In this document: positions 54,748-63,966 of the stretch, in pieces | How the letters are laid out: each line of letters begins with the position of its first letter | How positions within the stretch are numbered: the stretch's first letter is position 1 | Assembly: GCA_021769965.1 (NCBI GenBank) | Contig: JAETRU010000002.1 | Location: 82,676-146,675, forward strand | Length of the DNA stretch: 64,000 nucleotides | Origin: Eubacterium sp. | Lineage (GTDB): Bacteria; Bacillota; Clostridia; Peptostreptococcales; Anaerovoracaceae | Reading direction: 5' to 3' | Position numbers and translations under genes: made by a program | The notes under the pieces: generated by a model | The model's input: the letters and a program-made list of their open reading frames with translations, nothing else | What the model was told of the DNA's origin: nothing | Databases searched by the model: none

Positions 54748-56283
54748 ATGAACTTTTTTAAAGCACTCGTGAAGTTCGTGCCTATTTTTGTACTGGCCGG
54801 ACTCATGATGTCCGGGCAGGACGCCCTGCTCGCGGCTCCGATCGCGGCTATCGCGGCCGTAATCATCGCGAGATTGACAGAACATCTCAGTTTCAAAGAT
54901 TGTATGGACGCTGCCATCGACAGTGTCAAGAACATTATAGTAGCGCTCTTCATCCTGATGTTCGCATACGCAATGGCGAATGCTTTCATGTCCACAGGCG
55001 TAGGAGCATCTGTTGTAAACATCGCGCTGTCCTTAGGCATCACTGCCAGGATCGTCGCGGTAGTAGGCCTGTGCGTAACCGGCGTTCTTTCTGTAGCGAC
55101 CGGTACTTCCTGGGGAACCTTCGCTGCCTGCGCGCCGATCTTCCTGTGGCTGGCGCATATCGTCGATCCTAACGCGGCTGAATCTGGCACTCTGCTGCTG
55201 ACCACCTGCGCCATCGCCGGCGGCGCCTGCTTCGGCGACAACATCGGTCTGATCTCCGATACCACTATCGTATCCTCCGGTATTCAGGGCGTAGAGGTCG
55301 TAGACAGAATCAGAACACAGGGTGTATGGTCCGTTTCCTGCCTGATCATCGCCGCTGTCATCTTCTTCATCGTCGGCGCCGCTATGGGACTGCCAAACGA
55401 AACAGTTGACGCTTCCAGCGTAATGAGCACGATCCCTCAGGAAGCTATGGACTTCTTAGCAGAAGAAAGACCGCAGGCCATTGATCTTCTGAGCCAGGTA
55501 CAGAACGGCGTTGCCACTTACATGATCATTCCTCTGATCCTGGTAATCGGACTTGCTATCGCAGGTCTCAATACCTTCGCATGCATCGGTAGCGGTATCG
55601 CTTCCGCATATATCCTAGGTCTGTTCGCAGGCACTACTTCTCTGCATCCGATCCTTTCCAGTGCAGATGACGTGACCACCGGTCTGCAGGCATATCTGAA
55701 CATGTGCATGGACGGATTTGCTGAGGCAGGTGCCTGGGTCGTTGTCATGATGATGTGGGTCGCAGCCTTCGGCGGCATCATGGGCAAGATGAGAGCCTTC
55801 GATCCACTGGCAGCTCTGGTCGTAAAACTGTCTCACAATGTAAGGACTCTGATGGGCCTCAATGGCGTGCTGTGTCTTGCCGGCAATGCGATCCTGTCCG
55901 ATGAAATGGCGCAGATCGTAACAGTAGGACCGATCATCAAAGAGATCACCGAAGAAAACGTCGAAGCGGAAACAGAAGAAGACATGTACAAGCTGAAGCT
56001 GAGAAATGCCACCTTCGGCGACGCTATGGGCGTATTCGGTTCCCAGCTGATCCCATGGCATGTATACCTGGGATTCTATGTAGGCATCGCCGCCGGCGTA
56101 TATCCTCTGTATGAGTTCGCTGGCACCGACTTCATCAAATTCAACTTCATGGCGATGGTTGCTGTAGCATCCATGCTGATCCTGACCTTCACCGGACTCG
56201 ACAGATTCGTTCCATTGTTCGGACTGCCGAAGGAGCCGAAGGTAAGACTGAAGAAAAACGCAGATAAAAACAAAGCTGCTTAA
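54748..56283 (+). CDS. NhaC-family sodium-coupled transporter
   Basis: 511 aa, about eleven to twelve membrane helices. GDNIGLISDTTIVSS and TGTSWGTFAACAPI are typical of the NhaC Na+/H+ antiporter superfamily, whose members include amino-acid and organic-acid exchangers as well as antiporters. Ribosome binding site AAAGGAG. Because it is sigma-54 controlled and divergent from a Kdd-domain activator, uptake of lysine or another substrate of the pathway is more likely than pH control; this is inference. Confidence 0.85.
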   Translation: MNFFKALVKFVPIFVLAGLMMSGQDALLAAPIAAIAAVIIARLTEHLSFKDCMDAAIDSVKNIIVALFILMFAYAMANAFMSTGVGASVVNIALSLGITARIVAVVGLCVTGVLSVATGTSWGTFAACAPIFLWLAHIVDPNAAESGTLLLTTCAIAGGACFGDNIGLISDTTIVSSGIQGVEVVDRIRTQGVWSVSCLIIAAVIFFIVGAAMGLPNETVDASSVMSTIPQEAMDFLAEERPQAIDLLSQVQNGVATYMIIPLILVIGLAIAGLNTFACIGSGIASAYILGLFAGTTSLHPILSSADDVTTGLQAYLNMCMDGFAEAGAWVVVMMMWVAAFGGIMGKMRAFDPLAALVVKLSHNVRTLMGLNGVLCLAGNAILSDEMAQIVTVGPIIKEITEENVEAETEEDMYKLKLRNATFGDAMGVFGSQLIPWHVYLGFYVGIAAGVYPLYEFAGTDFIKFNFMAMVAVASMLILTFTGLDRFVPLFGLPKEPKVRLKKNADKNKAA

Positions 56284-56327
56284 CGCGGCCTCTGAATCAG
56301 ATAAAAGTTTCGCATCAAAAAATCACC

Positions 56328-56364
56328 GGCCGGCGCCTTTTCCAGAAGGTGCCGGCCTTTTTTA
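56328..56364. terminator. Bidirectional terminator between the NhaC gene and phoU
   Basis: GGCCGGCGCCTT/AAGGTGCCGGCC stem (one G-U pair) with a short loop and TTTTTTT on the plus side. Confidence 0.9.
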
Positions 56365-56367
56365 CTG

Positions 56368-57021
56368 TTACTGCCATTCCTCACTGATATGGATCCCGGT
56401 AATGGAAAACTCCACCCACTCGGCAAGATTGACCGCGTGATCCGCGATCCGTTCCAGATACTTGGCGATCATCAGCAGATCCAGACTCAGCTCCGCGCTG
56501 GCCGCGCCCTCCCGGATCAGTCCCACGATCTCTGTTTTGATCTCTGTAAAATGGCCGTCTACCACATCGTCCTCATCCCGCACCCGGCGCGCCAGTTCCA
56601 GGTCTTTTTCCACGAAGGATCTGATGGCCCTTGTGACCATCAGGGACGCGGACTTTGCCATACACTGCAGATGGGTATGATTTACAGCGTCGCTTCCCTT
56701 AAAAAATCCCGCGATCTCAGCAATATCCGCAGCCTGGTCTCCGATCCGTTCCAGATCCGAGATCATCTTCAGGGCGGAAGAAATGATCCGGAGATCCTTT
56801 GCCACCGGCTGCTGCTGCAGAAGCAGCTTCAGGCAGAGAGTCTCTATCTCCCGCTCCTTCTCATCAATTTCCTGGTCTGTATCCACCGCCACAGCCAGCC
56901 GTTTTTCATCGTGGTCCAAAAGTCCTCCGATGGCGTTTGAAATAGCCAGCTCACAAAGGCTTCCCATTTTGATCATCTCAGCACTGAGCACGGCCAGCTG
57001 TTCATCAAATTTATTCCGCAT
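56368..57021 (-). CDS. phoU: Phosphate uptake regulator PhoU
   Basis: 217 aa all-helical protein with two PhoU repeats; SDLERIGDQAADIAEIA and AKYLERIADHAVNLAEWVEF are the paired metal-binding motifs. It tempers the Pst transporter and the phosphate signalling kinase. Its start codon overlaps the pstB stop (TGATG). Last gene of pstSCAB-phoU. Confidence 0.95.
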   Translation of the reverse strand: MRNKFDEQLAVLSAEMIKMGSLCELAISNAIGGLLDHDEKRLAVAVDTDQEIDEKEREIETLCLKLLLQQQPVAKDLRIISSALKMISDLERIGDQAADIAEIAGFFKGSDAVNHTHLQCMAKSASLMVTRAIRSFVEKDLELARRVRDEDDVVDGHFTEIKTEIVGLIREGAASAELSLDLLMIAKYLERIADHAVNLAEWVEFSITGIHISEEWQ

Positions 57022-57782
57022 CAGCCAAACCTCCCTGTAATGTAGTCTTCTGTCTTTTTATTTGCCGGCATGGAAAAGAGTTTTTCAGTTTTATCGTATT
57101 CTATGACTTCTCCCAGAAGGAAAAACGCCGTATTATCTGATACACGCAGCGCCTGCTGCATGTTATGCGTCACCATGATGATGGTGTATTTTTCTTTCAG
57201 CTCCATGGACAGCTCCTCGATCTTGCCTGTGGAGATAGGATCCAGCGCGCTGGTGGCTTCATCCATGAGCAGCACCTCCGGTTCTACCGCGAGAGCGCGG
57301 GCGATGCACAGTCTCTGCTGCTGTCCTCCTGACAGTCCCAGCGCGCTTTTTCCCAGGCGGTCTTTCAGTTCATCCCAGATCGCCGCCTGACGCAGCGAAG
57401 TCTCCACGATCTCCTCCAGCTTCCCTTTGTTTCTGATGCCATGGGTCTTCGGACCGTACGCCACGTTATCATAAATACTCATCGGAAAAGGATTCGGCTT
57501 CTGAAATACCATGCCTACCCGTTTTCTCAGGCTGTTCACATCCATGCTGCCGTAAATATCCTCTCCGTCCAGTCTGACGCTGCCTTCAATGCGGCAGCCT
57601 TCCACCAGATCATTCATCCGGTTCAGTGTCTTCAGCAGTGTGGACTTTCCGCAGCCGGAAGGTCCGATCAGAGCCGTTATCTCCTTTGACGGGATATGCA
57701 GGTCGATATCCCTGAGCCCGTGGAAATCTCCGTAATACAGATCCAGATGTTCTATGTCAAATTTATTCTTGTTTTCTTTCAT
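57021..57782 (-). CDS. pstB: Phosphate ABC transporter ATPase
   Basis: 253 aa ABC ATPase with Walker [10 protein letters not shown], signature [18 protein letters not shown] and Walker [14 protein letters not shown]. The ATG at 57782 with GAGGTG upstream is preferred over an 11-codon extension that overlaps pstA. Energises the PstCA permease. Confidence 0.96.
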   Translation of the reverse strand: MKENKNKFDIEHLDLYYGDFHGLRDIDLHIPSKEITALIGPSGCGKSTLLKTLNRMNDLVEGCRIEGSVRLDGEDIYGSMDVNSLRKRVGMVFQKPNPFPMSIYDNVAYGPKTHGIRNKGKLEEIVETSLRQAAIWDELKDRLGKSALGLSGGQQQRLCIARALAVEPEVLLMDEATSALDPISTGKIEELSMELKEKYTIIMVTHNMQQALRVSDNTAFFLLGEVIEYDKTEKLFSMPANKKTEDYITGRFG

Positions 57783-57787
57783 CCTTG

Positions 57788-58618
57788 TCACCTCATCACT
57801 TTTCTCGCGATCCAAGCCGATACGGCGTTAATGATGATCACTACGACCAGCAGGATGACAGCCGTTGCGTAGGCCTGCTCTGTGTAGAGCCCTTCAGAGA
57901 GGAGTGCGTACATGTGCACAGAAAGGGTCCTTCCAGAGGAGAAGAGACCGTCCGCAACGCCTGTGATGGTTCCTGCTGTATAAATTAAAGCTGCCGTCTC
58001 GCCTACGATTCTGCCGATGCCCAGGATGATGCCGGACAGGATCCCCGGCACCGCCGGCGGCAGTACGATACGAAAAACGGTTCTCAGCTTGCCTGCGCCC
58101 AATCCGTAGCTGCCCTCCCGATACATGTCGGGCACTGCTTTCAGCGCTTCTTCTGTGGTCCGCATGATCAGCGGCAGGATCATGATCGCCAGCGTCAGAG
58201 TACCAGCCAGCAGGGAATAGCTCCACCGCAGAGCCATGACGAACATCAGATATCCGAAGAGGCCGTAAACGATAGAAGGTATCCCGGACAGGGTCTCTGT
58301 GGTCAGCCGTATAACGCGGACCAGCTTATTGCCTCTGCGCGCGTACTCTACCAGATAGATGGCCGATCCGATGCCGAAAGGCACCGCGATGAGCAGAGAC
58401 ACTGCCGTCATGGTCAGGGTATTGACGATGGCGGGCATCATGGACACGTTTTCGGTGGTATATTTCCATTCAAACATGGCCAGGTTCAGATTCGGGATGC
58501 CTTTGATCAGGATATACCCTACTACAGCCAGCAGCACGCCTGCGGTGATGACTGCTGAAAGATCTACCAGTATCCGCAGAAAAAGGGACAGCGGCTGTCC
58601 TTTGTATTTTTGTATCAT
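57788..58618 (-). CDS. pstA: Phosphate ABC transporter permease PstA
   Basis: 276 aa, six membrane helices, with the permease loop [32 protein letters not shown] that contacts the ATPase. Start overlaps the pstC stop by four bases (ATGA). Confidence 0.95.
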   Translation of the reverse strand: MIQKYKGQPLSLFLRILVDLSAVITAGVLLAVVGYILIKGIPNLNLAMFEWKYTTENVSMMPAIVNTLTMTAVSLLIAVPFGIGSAIYLVEYARRGNKLVRVIRLTTETLSGIPSIVYGLFGYLMFVMALRWSYSLLAGTLTLAIMILPLIMRTTEEALKAVPDMYREGSYGLGAGKLRTVFRIVLPPAVPGILSGIILGIGRIVGETAALIYTAGTITGVADGLFSSGRTLSVHMYALLSEGLYTEQAYATAVILLVVVIIINAVSAWIARKVMR

Positions 58619-59499
58619 TGATTTGCCCCCTTGTTATTGACGATGGAGAACAGCAGATTGATGATCAGTATGAACACAAAGAGCACCACTGCTGTAGCGA
58701 TCAGGGCTTCTCTGTGAAGACCTGACGCGTAGCCCATTTCCAAAACGATGTTGGTGGTCATGGTCCTGGCTCCGTCTGTGATGCTATGAGGGATCACAGG
58801 CTGGTTACCCACGATCATAGATACAGCCAGGGTCTCTCCGATGGCTCTGCCTACCCCCAGAATGACTGCCGCCATGATGCCGCTCTTTGCCGCCGGAATG
58901 ACGGTAAAGAATACGCTGCGCTCGTGGGTGGCTCCAAGAGCCAGCGCGCCCTCATAGTAGCTCTCCGGCACGGCGCGGATAGCGCTTTCTGATACGCTGA
59001 TGATCGTCGGCAGGATCATGATCCCCAGCATGATGGACGCGGTCAGCACTCCTTTGCCGCTGGTTCCCGGAAAGAGATCCTGCATCAGCGGCACGATAAC
59101 CACCAGGCCAAAGAAGCCGTAGACGATGGAAGGGATCCCCGCCAGCAGATCTACTGCCGGCTTGAGCACGGTGTGGAGCCGGGCCGGACAGAATCTGGCC
59201 ATATACGCGGCGCACAGCAGACCGATAGGCACACCGACGATGATGGCGCCTGCCGTCACGTAAATGCTTCCGATGATCATAGGCAGAATGCCGTAGATAT
59301 CATTAAGCGGCTTCCATTCTGTTCCGGTGAGAAAATTGAGGAAGCCGATCTTCTGCATGGCCGGGATGCCGTTTCCAAACATGAATACACAGATCAGGAT
59401 GACAGCGATAATAGAGGCGCATGCAGCCAGTAAGAATACCAGCTGCATGAAAAACTCGCCCGGATGCTTCAGTATTTTGCTTATTTCACGTCCGCCCAT
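58615..59499 (-). CDS. pstC: Phosphate ABC transporter permease PstC
   Basis: 294 aa, six membrane helices, coupling loop ESAIRAVPESYYEGALALGATHERSVFFTVIP. Start overlaps the pstS 3' end by 19 bases. Confidence 0.95.
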   Translation of the reverse strand: MGGREISKILKHPGEFFMQLVFLLAACASIIAVILICVFMFGNGIPAMQKIGFLNFLTGTEWKPLNDIYGILPMIIGSIYVTAGAIIVGVPIGLLCAAYMARFCPARLHTVLKPAVDLLAGIPSIVYGFFGLVVIVPLMQDLFPGTSGKGVLTASIMLGIMILPTIISVSESAIRAVPESYYEGALALGATHERSVFFTVIPAAKSGIMAAVILGVGRAIGETLAVSMIVGNQPVIPHSITDGARTMTTNIVLEMGYASGLHREALIATAVVLFVFILIINLLFSIVNNKGANQ

Positions 59500-60365
59500 G
59501 TCGTGATCTCCCCTGTGTAAATCTTCAGTACCGCGTCAGAAGTGATCTCTGCCAGTTCATTATTCAGATTTACGATAACTGCGATACCGTCAAGGGCGAT
59601 GGCCTGCGCGTTGACGCCGCCTGCCAGTTCTTCGTCTGTCAGAGCTCTGGAAGCCATGCCGATATCACTGACACCTTCCGTAGCATCTGTGATGCCTGTG
59701 GTCGAGTCAGACTGCTGCACGCTGACAGTCACGTCTTTGTTCAGTGCCTGATAAGCCTCAGCCAGCTTCTGCATTACCGGCGTAACGGAGGATGAACCAC
59801 TGATCTTGACCTCTCCTTTTACCTTGCCGCCTTTGAAGGCGCCCTGGCTTCCTTCGCTGACATAGCCTTCCTCTTCAACGACAGCCTGCCCCTCATCGCT
59901 CATGATATAGTCGATAAAATCCTTTGCCGCATCGCTGAGCCCGTCTTTTGTCACGATGTTGAACGGTCTGGATACCTTGTAATCGCCGCTCTTTACGTTG
60001 TCAACAGTAGCCTCTGTTCCGTCGACCTTCAGAGCTTTGACACTGTCGTCGAGGGAACCCAGAGAGATGTAGCCGATGGCCGCTTCGTTTCCTGCCACGG
60101 TCTGCATCATAACGGAGGTGCTGTTGGTGATCTCCGCAGTCTCTATGGTATGATCCACCTTTTCACCATTCTCGTCCTTCTGCTCGATACCGAACAGTTC
60201 TACAAAAGCGCCTCTGGTTCCTGACCCTTCCTCACGAGACAGCACGTGGATGGCCTGACCGCTTTCCTGTTCTCCTTCACCATCTGTTCCGCTGTCATTT
60301 CCGCAAGCGGTGAACGCCGCCATAGCCAGCAGCATTGCCATAGTAATCGCTAAAAACTTTTTCAT
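59481..60365 (-). CDS. pstS: Phosphate-binding lipoprotein PstS
   Basis: 294 aa. Lipoprotein signal MKKFLAITMAMLLAMAAFTAC, acylated Cys about residue 21. Two substrate-binding lobes; phosphate contacts in EEGSGTRGAF and SGSSSVTP. The frame is open for 69 codons upstream of the chosen start, but that region has no coding character and contains the PHO-box-like repeats; GGAG precedes ATG 60365. Delivers phosphate to PstCAB. Confidence 0.95.
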   Translation of the reverse strand: MKKFLAITMAMLLAMAAFTACGNDSGTDGEGEQESGQAIHVLSREEGSGTRGAFVELFGIEQKDENGEKVDHTIETAEITNSTSVMMQTVAGNEAAIGYISLGSLDDSVKALKVDGTEATVDNVKSGDYKVSRPFNIVTKDGLSDAAKDFIDYIMSDEGQAVVEEEGYVSEGSQGAFKGGKVKGEVKISGSSSVTPVMQKLAEAYQALNKDVTVSVQQSDSTTGITDATEGVSDIGMASRALTDEELAGGVNAQAIALDGIAVIVNLNNELAEITSDAVLKIYTGEITTWADVK

Positions 60366-60422
60366 CTTTTCATTTCTCCTTTTGCTTTGTACTTTCTTTA
60401 TGTGATAAATATACCTGAGAAA

Positions 60423-60462
60423 TGTTAAGTGCGTCACCGCATTTGTGTTAAAGGTTTGTAAA
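60423..60462 (-). promoter_or_regulatory. PHO-box-like direct repeats upstream of pstS
   Basis: Minus strand TTTACA (60457-60462), five-base gap, TTAACA (60446-60451), then another TTAACA (60423-60428). Hexamers TT(A/T)ACA with 11-base spacing are the PhoP-binding pattern known from Bacillus. A TATATT follows nearer the gene. The rest of the 324-base gap 60366-60689 holds a terminator and nothing else I can support. Confidence 0.65.
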
Positions 60463-60570
60463 GACTTGCTCCAGTAAATAAAGCTGCTGTCTGCATCCAT
60501 GTCGGCACTTTTTACATATTGACACGGGAAAACTGACGTGGATCGCGCCACAGGAAACGGACTTAAGGAC

Positions 60571-60600
60571 AAAAAAAGACGCGCCCAAAAGGGTACGCGC
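60571..60600 (-). terminator. Terminator downstream of the macrodomain gene
   Basis: Minus-strand stem GCGCG-TA-CCC / GGG-CGCG with loop TTTT, then CTTTTTTTG; about 90 bases after the macrodomain stop. Confidence 0.8.
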
Positions 60601-60689
60601 CGTATCGATATGGTTTCAACAAAAAAGTGGCAGACTTGCTGATTTGGAATATTATGCCTCTGTGAACCTGCAGTGCTGATACATTTATA

Positions 60690-61193
60690 CTATATCAGTT
60701 TCTCATACATCGCTCTGGTCCTCTCATCAAAGCAGACCAGGATCACTTCCTCTATGCAGCTGTCCTGCCGGCCGTCAAAGTATGCCTTCACCGTGCTGAC
60801 CGCGACAGATGCCGCTTTATCCTTTGGATAGCCGTAGACACCTGTGCTGATAGCCGGAAAAGCCACCGACTGACACCCTTTGCTCTCTGCCTCCTGGAGG
60901 GAACGTGTATAACAGCTTGCGAGCTTTACAGCTTCGCCGCAGTCTCCGCCGCCCCAGACCGGTCCAACAGTATGGATCACGTACTTTGCCGGCAGATGAT
61001 AGCCTGCGGTGGTCTTGGCGTCGCCGGTCTCACATCCGTGAAGAAGCCGGCACTCAGCCAGAAGCCCGGGTCCCGCGGCTCTGTGGATAGCGCCGTCGAC
61101 TCCGCCGCCTCCCAGCAGAGAATGATTGGCCGCGTTGACAATGGCGTCTACGTTCAGCTTTGTAATATCTCCTGTTTCAATTCTGATTTTCAT
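60690..61193 (-). CDS. Macrodomain protein (ADP-ribose/O-acetyl-ADP-ribose hydrolase type)
   Basis: 167 aa single macrodomain: [40 protein letters not shown] and [13 protein letters not shown] are the ADP-ribose-binding loops, closest to the MacroD/YmdB type. It removes ADP-ribose from proteins or O-acetyl-ADP-ribose. Start ATG 61193 follows AAAGGAG. Upstream genes on the same strand are the amidotransferase-like hydrolase and VOC protein. Confidence 0.92.
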   Translation of the reverse strand: MKIRIETGDITKLNVDAIVNAANHSLLGGGGVDGAIHRAAGPGLLAECRLLHGCETGDAKTTAGYHLPAKYVIHTVGPVWGGGDCGEAVKLASCYTRSLQEAESKGCQSVAFPAISTGVYGYPKDKAASVAVSTVKAYFDGRQDSCIEEVILVCFDERTRAMYEKLI

Positions 61194-61222
61194 ACTTTCT
61201 CCTTTTAATCGTCTGCGGACTG

Positions 61223-61909
61223 TTACAGCATCCCCAGCCACCACCGCAGCAGCTTTTCCGCGTCAGCCCTGTGCTCCTCGCCGCCGTGGAGGTACATCTT
61301 CTCGGGATGCCACTGCAGTCCCACGACAGGCAGCGTCCGGTGAGATACAGCCTCCACGACCCCGTCTTCTCCGTCGCTCCACACGGCCTCTGCCTGCAGG
61401 CCGTCTCCGATGATGCCAACGCCCTGATGATGCCGGGTATTGACCTCCGAAGAGGCTCCGAACAAAGGGCGCAGCCTGCTGCTTTCTCCGTACAGTACTT
61501 CGTGATAATGCTCCGGTACAGTGGCTTTATGCTCCCTGCTGCAGGACAGATCCTGGATCAGAGTACCTCCGAAATACACGTTGATAAACTGCATGCCCCG
61601 GCAGATGCCCAATACCGGCATGGGCCATGGCTCAGACGCTCCACGGGTCCGACCCGCCGCCAGATCCATCAGCCTCCACTGCGCCTCATCCAGCGCGTCA
61701 TTGATATCGTGGGAGCACTGGTCCTTCTCGCCCCAAAGACGCGGGTTCATATCCTGATTGCTGCCCGGCAGTACCAGCCCGTCAGCCTGCTTCAGCTTTT
61801 CAGGCTCCAGAGACAGAAAAGCTTCTGCGCCCAAAAGCCGGAAGGTTTCTATATAGTCGTCATATTTATTTCTCGCCGTCTCAAAACCGGCGATCATGAT
61901 CTTCTTCAT
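61223..61909 (-). CDS. Class I glutamine amidotransferase-like hydrolase (PuuD/peptidase C26)
   Basis: 228 aa with nucleophile Cys in [22 protein letters not shown] and catalytic His-Glu in GLQWHPEKM. This family cleaves gamma-glutamyl amides such as gamma-glutamyl-GABA. No polyamine or putrescine genes are next to it, so the substrate is open. Confidence 0.88.
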   Translation of the reverse strand: MKKIMIAGFETARNKYDDYIETFRLLGAEAFLSLEPEKLKQADGLVLPGSNQDMNPRLWGEKDQCSHDINDALDEAQWRLMDLAAGRTRGASEPWPMPVLGICRGMQFINVYFGGTLIQDLSCSREHKATVPEHYHEVLYGESSRLRPLFGASSEVNTRHHQGVGIIGDGLQAEAVWSDGEDGVVEAVSHRTLPVVGLQWHPEKMYLHGGEEHRADAEKLLRWWLGML

Positions 61910-61944
61910 TTTGATCCCTCAATCCTCCATACATTCGATAATTT

Positions 61945-62298
61945 TCAGCTGAATTCTACGATAATGCCGTCGGGATCTGTCACGGTAAAATGCTCAGGCT
62001 TCGGAGGACAATCCATGATCTCTGAAGCCTCATAACCTAAAGCGATTGCCTTTTCTCTCAGCGCCGCAAGTTCTGATTCCGCTTCATAGCTCATTACAAG
62101 ACCTTTCGCGGAAACCTTTTCTGCCGCGGCAAAATCGATCAGTTCCAGCAGCGTCTCCCCTTCTCTGTTCCCTAAAAATACAATCCTTCCCATAGGCGGC
62201 TCTATCTGTCTGACGATATGCAGCCCCACGATTTCCTGATAAAACTGCAGCGATTTTTCCATATCCCGCACCATGATCGTAATATAACTCAGTTTCAT
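61945..62298 (-). CDS. VOC (glyoxalase/bleomycin-resistance) family protein
   Basis: 117 aa with two beta-alpha-beta-beta-beta modules: YITIMVRDMEKSLQFYQEIVG and a C-terminal HFTVTDPDGIIVEFS with the metal-ligand Glu. Could be a lactoylglutathione-lyase-like or other metal-dependent lyase; too general to name. Confidence 0.85.
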   Translation of the reverse strand: MKLSYITIMVRDMEKSLQFYQEIVGLHIVRQIEPPMGRIVFLGNREGETLLELIDFAAAEKVSAKGLVMSYEAESELAALREKAIALGYEASEIMDCPPKPEHFTVTDPDGIIVEFS

Positions 62299-62390
62299 TT
62301 TTTGACCTTTCTTTTATCATCTCAAGTAAAAGCAGCAAACAGGGGCAAAGCAGCAGCCCAGCCCCGTCTGATTTCTTTTTGCCGGTTTTG

Positions 62391-63409
62391 TTACATCTTC
62401 TGGATCTCTTCAGCCGTCAATCCGGTCACTTCCATGATCTCGTCAGTATCCATGCCTTTTGCTTTTAAATTGCAGACAATGCGTTTGCATGCGCTGGCCT
62501 CGCCGATGGAAGTGCCTTCTTCTATACCGGCTTTGTGTCCTCTATCATACCCATCTTCTCTGGCAAGGTCCCTTGCTTCTTCCTCTGTCATCTCTGTAAA
62601 CAGCATGCTGATAACCTCCGTTCCATGTGCTTTCAAAAAATCAGCCAGGATATCTTCATCGATGCACTCCTGCAGCAGTGTGTCCAATTCCTTCTCTGTC
62701 AGTGTACCGGATGCCTTTCTGATATATTCGCGCATCTTGGCACCAAATCGGCTGTATTCCTGCAGGGTTCTGCAATGCTTCATAATCTCCTGATTTCTTC
62801 CCTTGTTAATATTATACACTGTCAGATTCAGTTGTAAATCATTTTTTCCTTTGCCGCGGAAGCTGTCTGAAAGCTGCATCTGTACTCTGTCGGGACATTC
62901 CTCTGTGCCGTTATACAACACGATGAAAGTTGGGCGTGGTATTTTCAACCCTGATTTTTTGTAAAAATCCTTGTTAGGAATGTCCCGCTGAATGATAGCG
63001 GAATAGTAGAGCAGATAACGGATGGTAAGATTATCTGAAAGCGTGGATTGCCTTTTCGCCCCAGCTTTAGCTGGCTAGGCGAAACGGACAGCGTAGGGAG
63101 CAAAGCGACCGTAGGAGTGAACGAAGTGAACGTTGATGTTCCAGCATGATGATGAAATTGTCCTCAAGCAGAAACGAGATATCGTTTTTTTTTAGTCTGC
63201 AGAATGGCCTCTTCTAAAGTGGTAAAACGAAATGGGGTATCCGGCCCGTAGCTATTTCCGCTGATGGCGTTGTACAGCTCCAACGCATGTTCCTTGTCGT
63301 TAAACAGCAGCCTGAATACGCTGTCTTTGTAAGTCCTGACCAGCGCAGAGGCGGTCTGTTCTGTAGAATTTACACATTTGGCGATTTGATCGTTTCTGTT
63401 TTCTTCCAT
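62391..63409 (-). pseudogene. Broken Rpn-type PD-(D/E)XK nuclease/transposase gene
   Basis: N-terminal part starts at 63409 (MEENRNDQIAKCVN..) with TYKDSVFRLLFNDKEHALELYNAISG, typical of Rpn recombination-promoting nucleases. At 63185-63193 a run of nine A (minus strand) shifts the frame; with eight it reads on as KNDISFLLEDNFIIMLEHQ. Eighty-five bases are then inserted after EHQ; beyond them STLSDNLTIRYLLYYSAIIQ continues the protein. The remaining C-terminal 185-codon frame (62391-62948) includes the usual REDGYDRGHKAGIEEG tail. Inactive as written. Confidence 0.82.
63048..63135. repeat. 85-base palindromic insertion with 3-base duplication
   Basis: Flanked by TTG on both sides (CAA in the gene). 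It contains a strong hairpin TTTCGCC-TAG-CCAGCT..AGCTGG-GGCGAAA and a GC-rich arm. It interrupts the Rpn-type gene exactly inside the EHQ(ST) motif. Behaves like a small non-coding mobile palindromic unit; no second full copy is seen in the window. Confidence 0.75.
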
Positions 63410-63575
63410 GATGTTTTCCTCCATATAAATGATTTTGGGTAAAAGAAAACAGCTCCTGCAGGGCTGCTGGCGTGAATGCAGTTCGTAGATCAATGAAACC
63501 GCAAAGCAGACGTCAGCGTTCAGCAAAAGCCGTTATCCAGAAATTTCGGAGCAGGCAAATGGGCAAAAGAAAAAG

Positions 63576-63597
63576 AACAGTACACGCCTGTTCTTAA
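63576..63597 (-). terminator. Hairpin terminator on the minus strand
   Basis: AAGAACAG/CTGTTCTT stem with a seven-base loop then TTTCTTTT on the minus strand. A promoter-like pair TTGACG-N17-TAAATT (63632-63660) lies upstream on the same strand, so a transcript of about 50 bases could be made. Confidence 0.55.
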
Positions 63598-63931
63598 AAT
63601 ATCTGGTAATTTGCCTTTTTCTCCTTATACCAATTTAGCATGGCCCGATTCCCGCGTCAATGCCATTTTGCCAAGAAATATCACTTTTGTACTAGTCCGT
63701 TACCATTCACATCCAATGGCAATTTTCTACTCTACAGTCGCCATGTAAAACCTGCTGCCGTGCAGAATAATCTATCTTTTCTGCGGCGAGAATCACAGGA
63801 AATGCCATCTCCACAGCGAATTCCTGTGTTTTATCGACTGCGTGCCATTTTTTGCGAAAAAAATGCCTCATACGGCGCCAGTTATGAACTGCTACCCGTC
63901 AAGTAGACAATTGAAAAAATAAATTTTTTGG
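63598..63931. other. Gene-free stretch, possibly remnant DNA
   Basis: An 88-codon plus-strand frame is present but has no ribosome binding site, no recognisable motif and unusual composition, so I do not call it a gene. Nothing else is supported apart from the promoter-like pair at 63632-63660. Confidence 0.5.
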
Positions 63932-63966
63932 CCAGTCGGAAGTGTTCTCCGACTGGTATTTTTTAT
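63931..63966. terminator. Strong terminator near the window end
   Basis: Stem CCAGTCGGA/TCCGACTGG with a seven-base loop, followed by TATTTTTTA on the plus strand and by A/T-rich sequence on the other side. Its gene is not visible in the window, or it belongs to a minus-strand gene beyond 64,000. Confidence 0.75.

Noticed and set aside
54748..56283. Plain pH-homeostasis Na+/H+ antiporter
   Set aside because: Not excluded, but a sigma-54 promoter and a divergent metabolite-type activator argue for a nutrient transporter, so the specific antiporter label was not used.
60366..60572. 69-codon N-terminal extension of PstS
   Set aside because: It would bury the lipoprotein signal peptide and overlaps the PHO-box-like promoter region.
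63640..63906. 88-codon plus-strand frame
   Set aside because: No ribosome binding site, no recognisable domain and atypical composition with many His/Cys/Phe; treated as non-coding.
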